A DNA stretch of 64,000 nucleotides from Verrucomicrobiota bacterium (lineage in GTDB: Bacteria; Verrucomicrobiota; Verrucomicrobiia; Opitutales; Opitutaceae), in the NCBI GenBank assembly GCA_019136515.1, contig JAGVUB010000025.1:1-64000 (forward strand), written 5' to 3'. The translations under genes and the position numbers were made by a program. Below are positions 58,100 through 64,000 of this stretch, piece by piece. The notes below the pieces were generated by a model, which saw only the letters and a program-made list of their open reading frames with translations, searched no databases and had not been told where the DNA came from. Position 1 is the stretch's first letter; each line of letters starts with the position of its first letter.

Positions 58100-58666
58100 T
58101 CAGTTCAACGTCAGGAAATTCTTCAGGAGCGTCATGCCCTCCTGCGTGGCGATCGACTCAGGGTGGAACTGCACGCCCCAGATCGGGAGCTCGCGGTGGC
58201 GCAGCCCCATGATCTCACCCTCGGCCGTCTCGGCCGTGATCTCGAGGCAGGCCGGCAGCGAAGCGCGTTCGACGAGCAGCGAGTGGTAACGCGTCGCGTT
58301 GAAGGGATTGGGCATGCCGCGGAACACGTCGGTGTTCTTGTGCAGGATCGGCGAGGTCTTGCCGTGCATGAGCCGGTCGGCGCGCACGACCTTGCCACCG
58401 AAGTAGTGCCCGATCGACTGGTGGCCGAGGCAGACGCCGAGGATCGGCTTCACGCCCGCGAAGGCCTTGATGATGTCGAGCGTCACGCCCGCCTCCTTGG
58501 GCGAACACGGGCCGGGCGAGAGCAGCACGCGCTCCGGGTTGAGCGCCAACGCCTGCGCCGGGGTGATCTCGTCGTTGCGGAAGACCTTCTGCTCCACGCC
58601 CAGCTGGCCGAAGTACTGGACGAGGTTGAAGGTGAAGGAGTCGTAGTTGTCGATGACGAGCAGCAC
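58100..58666 (-). CDS. trpG: anthranilate/aminodeoxychorismate synthase glutamine amidotransferase
   Basis: Glutaminase subunit that supplies ammonia for anthranilate (tryptophan) or aminodeoxychorismate (folate) synthesis; 188 aa. Motifs: [20 protein letters not shown] at the start, [13 protein letters not shown] near 48-60, [17 protein letters not shown] with the catalytic cysteine near residue 78, and [16 protein letters not shown] with the histidine-glutamate pair near 168-170. I chose the GTG at 58666 ([11 protein letters not shown]) because all homology begins there; the frame upstream is spacer. No trpE or pabB is adjacent, so TrpG and PabA cannot be separated. Confidence 0.93.
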   Translation of the reverse strand: MLLVIDNYDSFTFNLVQYFGQLGVEQKVFRNDEITPAQALALNPERVLLSPGPCSPKEAGVTLDIIKAFAGVKPILGVCLGHQSIGHYFGGKVVRADRLMHGKTSPILHKNTDVFRGMPNPFNATRYHSLLVERASLPACLEITAETAEGEIMGLRHRELPIWGVQFHPESIATQEGMTLLKNFLTLN

Positions 58667-59163
58667 GGGCGGAAGGGTCGGAAGCGTTGGGAAACAGGTC
58701 AAGCGCCCGCCCGGGCGAGTTATTGACAATCGCAGGCGTCGGCCGGGCGCATCTTCCGTTCTCAACGACCGCTTCCCGCTCGATCTCAACCCCGAGCCAC
58801 TACCGCGAGGGACTTGCGGGCGGCGAGGTGCACCAGCACCAGCCGGCCAGCACAGGCCAGTGATCCTGCTGCCCTGTCCGGCGGCACCGTCAGCGCTACA
58901 GGCAACGGCCAGCGCTGTCGCGCAGGGCCCCGCCGATGCGGCGCCCCAATTTTCGCCAACGCGCCCTGCAGCCGGTCAAACCGCACCGAAGAACCACCCA
59001 GCCCAACCTATTCCACTCCGCGTAATCTCCACGTCCCCACCGACCGTTTCACCCACCGTTGGTCTTGATCGAGGCGGGAGCCATTGTCGCCGCCCCCGCC
59101 GGCGACGCCAGCTCCGCCATTTCCGCCTTGCCGTCACCAACCATCGGCGACGAGCATGCCGCC
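58667..59163. other. trpG-M16 peptidase divergent spacer
   Basis: About 500 bp without a convincing gene. A TTGACA word at 58723 on the plus strand lacks a matching -10. I see no hairpin or repeat of note. Confidence 0.5.
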
Positions 59164-61983
59164 ATGGCCAAGCTGTGGATGGTGCTCGCCTTTCTCGCGC
59201 TCAACCTGCTCGCCCGCGGAGGCGACACCGCCATCGCGCCGCCGGCCTTCCGGGCGCCCGATGACAGGAGCGCGTACCGCCGTCTCGTGCTCGAGAACGG
59301 CCTGCGCGTCCTGCTCTGCTCCGACCCCGATCTCGTCATCGCGTCCGCCGCCGTCGCCGTCGATGCGGGCTATGGCGACGATCCCCTCTCGCGTCCGGGA
59401 CTGGCTCACTATCTCGAGCACCTGCTGTTCCTCGGCTCCGAGAAATACCCCGACGACAGCGAGTTCATCCGCACGGTCACGGCGAATGGCGGCGACTTCG
59501 CAGGCGAGACGAAAAGCGACCACACTATCTTTGCCTTCACTACGCCCCGCGATGCCTTCGAATCTTCGCTCGACCGGATGGCACAGTTCTTCATCGCCCC
59601 GCGGTTCGATCTCACCGCAGCCGAGCGCGAACTCACCGCGATCGAGAACGAATTCGAACGCCACCGCGACAACGACGTCGCCCGTCGCCAGTTCGTCTCG
59701 CTCGAGCTTTACGAGCCGGGCTCGCCCGAAGCCCGCTTCCCCATCGGGAATCGCGCCACACTTGCCGGCACCTCCCGCGACGAGGTGGTCGCCTTCTACC
59801 AGGCACGCTACAGCGCCGACCACATGGCAGTGGCACTGCGCGGCCCCATGCCCTGCGAACAGCTCGAAAAGCTCGCTCGCGCCTGTTTCTCCTCTGTGCC
59901 GCGCCGGACGGTGGTCGCCAGGCAGCCCCCACCGGACACCCGCCCCGCCCAGGCAGTCGGCCGGTTTGCACAAATCGTCGCCAGTGGCGGCCAGTCCATG
60001 CTGTTCCTCGAGTTTCCAGTCGGCGCCACGCGGTCGCAGGTCGTTTCCAAGCCCGCCGAACTGGTCGCAGCGGTCCTCACCGCCCCTGGCTCCGGCAGCC
60101 TCATCGAGCACTTCCGTGCCGAAGGCCTCGCCCTCGGGTGCGAGGCCTCCATCGAACACTGCTCTGAGGACCGCAGCTCGCTCATTCTCCCAATCACGCT
60201 AACCGCCGCCGGGCGCACTCGCCCCGAGCGGGTGCTGCAATTGGTCTTCGCCCGTTGCGAACGTCTCCGCGCGGCGCCGTTTCCCACCGACGCCTTCAAC
60301 GAACAGAGTTTCCTCGCCGCCAAGCAGGAGGCGTTCCGGACCGGTCTCGCACCGCAAGCGCGAATCGCCACCCTCGCAGCCAACGCGCTGCTCCATCCCC
60401 TCGAACTCGCAGAGCGCGTCCCCTTCCTCTGGGAGGAGCCCGACGAAGAGGCTTACCGAAAGGTCCTCGCCGCACTCCGACCCGACAACGCAATCGTCTC
60501 CCTGGTTGCACCGGATGTCGCGACCGACCGCAAGGAGCCCTACTACGGGTTCGCGTACAGTTGCGCCGAGCTTGCCGCCGAGGGCCCGCACGCCCCCACT
60601 CCCACGCCGGCGGATATCGCCGCGAGCCTGCCCCCGGAGCCGAATCCTTTCATCGATGGCAACGTCCGATTGCTGGGGGAGCAGCCGGTGCGCGTCGTCG
60701 ACGAACCCGGACTCACCCTACACCATCTGGAGGTCGACAAGCCGCGCCGCCCGCTGGTGGCCTACCGCTTCGTCATCCACCCGGGCACCGGCACACTCGA
60801 CCCGCAACAGTTCTGCCAACTCGTGCTCTACCAAGGTCTGATGATCTCCCGTTTTCCCGCCCACGACCAGGCGCTCGCCGCCGGAATCACGTGCGAACTG
60901 ACGTTCACCGCCGACGGCTTGGTCGTCTCCGTCTCCGGTTTCAGCGGAGGCACCGAGCGCTTCCTCGAACGGTTGTTCGCGCGCATGGCCCAACCTACCG
61001 TGGAGCCCGCCGCTTTCGCGGAACTCCGCGAGCACCTCGAGAACATGGCGCAAGATGCCAACCGGGCCGAAGCCCTCGATCTGGTGCAGATGCGTTGCGC
61101 CGGGGTGGTGAACTCTCCGGGGATCTCGATTGCGGATTTCGCCGCGCCGGCACGCCGCACCACGCGCGAGGAGGTTCTCGCAGTTCCGCGCACGCTCTTC
61201 GGCCGCTGTCACATCGAAGCCATCGCCTGCGGCAACGTCGACGCCGACGATGCCGCGCGTCTCGCCCGATCGCTCCGAGACCAGCTTCGTGCGCGACCGG
61301 CGTCGCCGAAGAAGGTCGTCCGCTCCAGGTTCCTCCAACTGCCGGCGGGCTCCACCGTGGTCGACACCGCCACCGTGCCCGGCTCCAACTCCGCCGTGCG
61401 GCTCGCGTACCTGACCGGTGATGACACTCATGAGCTCCGGGCCGCCTTGGCGGTCGCCCATCGTTTCATCAAAGGTGATTTTTACGCCGAGCTCCGCACG
61501 CGCCAGCAACTCGGCTACCGGGTCGCAACCGGCGTGGCCAGCGAACCTTGCTTTCTTGGCATCATCGGAGATATCCAGTCGGCGGAGCACGCCAGCGACC
61601 TTCTCCGCGACCGAGTCGAAGCATATTTCAGTGACTTGCCGCGCCGTTGGGCCGCGGTGACGCCCGAGCAGTTCGAGGCCATCCGGGCTGGCGCACGCAG
61701 TTCGCTCGAGAGCAAATCGGTCGATCTCGCCGAAACAGCGGAGAAGTTTTGGGAACTCGCGTACAACTACGACCACGACTGGGATCGCGATTCGAAGATC
61801 CGTGACGCACTCGACGCCCTCACGCCCGAGCGCATCGGCCAGATTCTCACCGAGCTTGTCGCCCCCGCCACGCGCCGTCTCGTCGTCGTCCAGCTCACCG
61901 CCAAGGACCACCAGTTGAAGGAGCCGCCCGTCCCCACGTTCACCGACCGCGCGGTCTGGATGAAGACCCAGACCTACCGCTGA
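59164..61983 (+). CDS. exported M16 (pitrilysin/insulysin) family zinc peptidase
   Basis: Secreted or periplasmic peptidase of 939 aa. A signal peptide (MAKLWMVLAFLALNLLARGG) is followed by the active domain: RPGLAHYLEHLLFLGSEKYP carries the inverted zinc motif HxxEH at H82, E85, H86, and TAIENEFERHRDN carries the third ligand glutamate region. A middle domain (ILPITLTAAGRTRPERVLQL) and a C-terminal half with FAELRTRQQLGYRV-like sequence (DFYAELRTRQQLGYRVATGV) complete the family pattern. The length and the QLGYRV block indicate the pitrilysin/insulysin subgroup. I chose the ATG at 59164 over an in-frame start at 59059 because it begins the signal peptide. tgt follows 121 bp downstream. Confidence 0.92.
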   Translation: MAKLWMVLAFLALNLLARGGDTAIAPPAFRAPDDRSAYRRLVLENGLRVLLCSDPDLVIASAAVAVDAGYGDDPLSRPGLAHYLEHLLFLGSEKYPDDSEFIRTVTANGGDFAGETKSDHTIFAFTTPRDAFESSLDRMAQFFIAPRFDLTAAERELTAIENEFERHRDNDVARRQFVSLELYEPGSPEARFPIGNRATLAGTSRDEVVAFYQARYSADHMAVALRGPMPCEQLEKLARACFSSVPRRTVVARQPPPDTRPAQAVGRFAQIVASGGQSMLFLEFPVGATRSQVVSKPAELVAAVLTAPGSGSLIEHFRAEGLALGCEASIEHCSEDRSSLILPITLTAAGRTRPERVLQLVFARCERLRAAPFPTDAFNEQSFLAAKQEAFRTGLAPQARIATLAANALLHPLELAERVPFLWEEPDEEAYRKVLAALRPDNAIVSLVAPDVATDRKEPYYGFAYSCAELAAEGPHAPTPTPADIAASLPPEPNPFIDGNVRLLGEQPVRVVDEPGLTLHHLEVDKPRRPLVAYRFVIHPGTGTLDPQQFCQLVLYQGLMISRFPAHDQALAAGITCELTFTADGLVVSVSGFSGGTERFLERLFARMAQPTVEPAAFAELREHLENMAQDANRAEALDLVQMRCAGVVNSPGISIADFAAPARRTTREEVLAVPRTLFGRCHIEAIACGNVDADDAARLARSLRDQLRARPASPKKVVRSRFLQLPAGSTVVDTATVPGSNSAVRLAYLTGDDTHELRAALAVAHRFIKGDFYAELRTRQQLGYRVATGVASEPCFLGIIGDIQSAEHASDLLRDRVEAYFSDLPRRWAAVTPEQFEAIRAGARSSLESKSVDLAETAEKFWELAYNYDHDWDRDSKIRDALDALTPERIGQILTELVAPATRRLVVVQLTAKDHQLKEPPVPTFTDRAVWMKTQTYR

Positions 61984-62104
61984 GCCACGCGAGAAGCGGC
62001 ATTCGAGGCGAAGACCGCTTGCCTCTGCCTTCGCAATCCATGCGGGATCGCGCCCCGCCTTCCGCTTGCGTCCCGGCCCGGCCGCCGGTTTTGCTCTCCG
62101 GCCC

Positions 62105-63247
62105 ATGCCGTCGCATTTCGAACTCCTGCTCACCGACACCGCCACCGCCGCGCGCCGCGGCCGGCTGCGCACCCGCCACGGCACCATCGAGACGCCGATC
62201 TTCATGCCCGTCGGCACGCAGGCGACCGTGAAGGCGATCACGCCCGCCCACCTGCGCGAGATCCACGCCCAGATCATCCTCGGCAACACCTACCACCTCA
62301 ATCTTCGCCCGGGCTCCGACCTCGTCGCCAAACTCGGAGGTCTCCACAAGTTCATGGGCTGGGACGGCCCCATCCTCACCGACAGCGGCGGCTTCCAGGT
62401 CTTCTCGTTGGCGAAGCTGCGCGACATCCAGCACGACGGCATCGCCTTCCAGTCGCACCTCGACGGCGCCAACCTCTTCCTCGGCCCGCGCGAGGTCATG
62501 CGCATCCAGCAAAACCTCGGCTCCGACATCGCGATGGTCATCGACGAATGCCCGCCCTGGCCCTGCACCCGCGACGAAGCCGCCGCCGCCGTCGCCCGCA
62601 GCCGCCGCTGGGCCGGCCAATGCCTCCAGATCGCCCGCGACACCGGCTGGCTCGACGCCGGCCACCACCTCTTCGGCATCGTGCAGGGCTCGACCTTCGC
62701 CGATCTCCGCGCCGAGGCCGCCGCCGGTCTCCGCGAACTGGATTTCCCCGGCTACGCCGTGGGCGGCGTGAGCGTGGGCGAACCCGAGCCCGAGATGCTC
62801 CATCAGGTCGGCGCCACCACCCCGCACCTGCCCGCCGACCGTCCGCGCTACGCCATGGGCCTCGGCACCCCGCCGCAGTTGCTCAAGATGATCGCGCTCG
62901 GCATCGACATGTTCGACTGCGTGATGCCCACCCGCGTCGCCCGCAACGGCCTCGTCTTCACCACCGACGGCCCGATCAACCTGCGCAACGAGAAGTTCCG
63001 CGAGGACCCGCGCCCGATTGTCGACGGCCTCGACAACTACTGCTGCCGCCACTTCAGCCGCGCCTACCTGCGCCACCTGCACGTCGCCGGCGAGATGCTC
63101 GCCGGCACGTTGCTCACGATCCACAACCTCCACTTCTTCCTCGATCTCATGGCCCAGGCCCGCGCGCATATCGAAGCCGGCGACTTCGCCACGTGGTCGG
63201 CGGCATGGATCAAACGCTACGAAGCCGGCGCGGCGGAAAAGGCGTAA
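62105..63247 (+). CDS. tgt: queuine tRNA-ribosyltransferase (Tgt) with degenerate zinc site
   Basis: Exchanges guanine 34 for preQ1 in tRNA-Asp, Asn, His and Tyr; 380 aa, normal length. Motifs: IETPIFMPVGTQATVKAIT near 28-46, LGNTYHLNLRPG, ILTDSGGFQVFSLAKL with the active-site aspartate, VDECPP-like VIDECPPWPC, YAVGGVSVGEPEPEM, and DMFDCVMPTRVARNGLVF with the nucleophilic aspartate. The zinc site in E. coli is CxCxxC plus a histidine. Here the segment is GLDNYCCRHFSRAYLRHL, so the first two cysteines are L and N, the third is kept, and the histidine in LTIHNLHFF is kept. Folding could use another ligand (an extra Cys lies next to the third) or no zinc. The start at 62105 (MPSHFELLLTDT) is where homology begins. 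Confidence 0.94.
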   Translation: MPSHFELLLTDTATAARRGRLRTRHGTIETPIFMPVGTQATVKAITPAHLREIHAQIILGNTYHLNLRPGSDLVAKLGGLHKFMGWDGPILTDSGGFQVFSLAKLRDIQHDGIAFQSHLDGANLFLGPREVMRIQQNLGSDIAMVIDECPPWPCTRDEAAAAVARSRRWAGQCLQIARDTGWLDAGHHLFGIVQGSTFADLRAEAAAGLRELDFPGYAVGGVSVGEPEPEMLHQVGATTPHLPADRPRYAMGLGTPPQLLKMIALGIDMFDCVMPTRVARNGLVFTTDGPINLRNEKFREDPRPIVDGLDNYCCRHFSRAYLRHLHVAGEMLAGTLLTIHNLHFFLDLMAQARAHIEAGDFATWSAAWIKRYEAGAAEKA

Positions 63248-63373
63248 GGGAACGAGCGGCACCGCCTGACTGGAGTACTCGGTCTCGCACCCGCATCACT
63301 CCTGCATGGGCCCGGCGAGTGGACCTGCACCGGCTGGGCCTTCGTTCCCGGTCCGCCGTTCGATCCGACCTCG

Positions 63374-63400
63374 CCCTGCGAAGCCGCCGGCGAAGCAGGG
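63374..63400. repeat. CCCTGC/GCAGGG hairpin after tgt
   Basis: Stem CCCTGC/GCAGGG around a GCC/GGC-containing loop, in the gap between tgt and the converging exported protein. It may be a dispersed repeat or a transcript end. Confidence 0.5.
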
Positions 63401-63473
63401 GCTTGCTCAACGGGAGTCGTGTTCACCTTTCCGCTTCGTTCCGAGCGAACACAACTCAGTGTTGGCCCGACTT

Positions 63474-63878
63474 TCAGTCGCCTTTGATCTCCTCGAGCAA
63501 CTGCTTCGCGGCCAGAACTGCGTCGGTGGCTCTCAGCACATCAACCGAGCCCACGACACCAGTCGCCGCGTGAGCTTTCACCACGGCCAACTTCTGTTCG
63601 TACAGCTCAACGATCATCATCTGCTGCTTGAGCTTCTCCTCCTTGGTGACGGCAACATCCCGCCGGAACGAGAACAGCGCCAGCTTCGCTGCAAAGACAG
63701 CACCTTCGTCACCGACACCGCTGGCAACCCTGGCCTCCTCTTGGGATACGATCTGCGCCAGCACAACGTCGCGCTCCTTGAGCAGCTGGGCATGGGCCGC
63801 CGCATCGCCAAGGACCGCGGCGCCCGGTAGAATGAGCAACGCCACAAACGCGAGTAAACGGACGGGGGCGGTTTTCAT
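63474..63878 (-). CDS. small exported helical protein
   Basis: A 134-aa protein of unknown function. It begins with a signal peptide-like segment (MKTAPVRLLAFVALLILPGA). The mature part is helical with high charge (AHAQLLKERDVVLAQIVSQE; SFRRDVAVTKEEKLKQQMMI; VELYEQKLAVVKAHAATGVV; VDVLRATDAVLAAKQLLEEI), which suggests two long helices forming a coiled coil, somewhat like fragments of TolC-type outer membrane proteins. The repeated pattern of heptads supports a periplasmic rod or a chaperone-like fold. It converges with tgt and has no other neighbour in the window. The last 122 bases of the window upstream of it hold no visible gene. Confidence 0.72.
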   Translation of the reverse strand: MKTAPVRLLAFVALLILPGAAVLGDAAAHAQLLKERDVVLAQIVSQEEARVASGVGDEGAVFAAKLALFSFRRDVAVTKEEKLKQQMMIVELYEQKLAVVKAHAATGVVGSVDVLRATDAVLAAKQLLEEIKGD

Positions 63879-64000
63879 ATGTGTTCGGTTTACGGATGAT
63901 GGACGGGTGCCCCCTGACTCGGATCGGAAGGCAGAGCCTTCGCCGACGCTCCATCCGGCCGCTTGTTCGGCCCTCCTTCTAGCATGCTGCGTAGGCGGGC

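Overview
The window is GC-rich, densely coded and very probably from a member of the Verrucomicrobiota, most likely an Opitutaceae-type bacterium. This rests on family recognition only: a TIGR03790-type exported protein, tandem ribbon-helix-helix protein, many dispersed palindromic repeats between genes, and few Shine-Dalgarno sequences. There is no rRNA or tRNA and no CRISPR array. Genes sit in short operons on both strands, mostly minus.

Layout. 1-1602: 5'-terminal 534 codons of adenine deaminase (minus, runs off the window). 1637-12452: a minus-strand defence island in transcription order SNF2-type helicase, DUF4391 protein, type III-like methyltransferase (Mod), a 420-bp spacer with hairpins, a promoter and a compact structured RNA ending in a U-tract, an Abi_2/HEPN protein, and a type III-like restriction helicase-nuclease (Res). 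12624-15541: exported TIGR03790 protein, a frameshifted PaaX-like regulator and three copies of a 39-bp palindromic repeat. 15819-21758: divergent valS and glnD. 21933-34143: a respiratory-complex-like operon related to group 4 hydrogenases (HyfI with fused ferredoxin, HyfG, F, E, C and two HyfB proteins) interrupted by a DUF3592 gene, a PTS EIIA-like gene and an ORF6N gene. HyfG lacks all four cysteines that would bind NiFe, so this is an energy-converting hydrogenase-related (Ehr-like) complex and not a hydrogenase. Almost every gene junction in this operon holds a palindromic dispersed repeat. 34415-36256: SulP transporter. 36560-39338: korA-korB, 2-oxoacid:ferredoxin oxidoreductase, a plausible source of reduced ferredoxin for the complex.

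39592-50548: cheD, a frameshifted membrane-anchored protein, an exported helical protein, a floA/nfeD membrane-proteostasis operon, a mutarotase-like epimerase, xylulokinase, an aspartate-type aminotransferase and a two-domain ribbon-helix-helix protein. 50789-56534: a translationally coupled chaperone module (J-like protein, GrpE-like protein, divergent Hsp70, small TPR membrane protein). 56622-63878: HIT protein, unknown protein, nrdR, trpG/pabA, M16 peptidase, tgt with a degenerate zinc site, and a small exported protein.

The strongest candidates for something new are the RNA-Abi_2 unit embedded between mod and res, the Ehr-like operon with a duplicated antiporter subunit and its repeat-filled junctions, and the divergent Hsp70 module.
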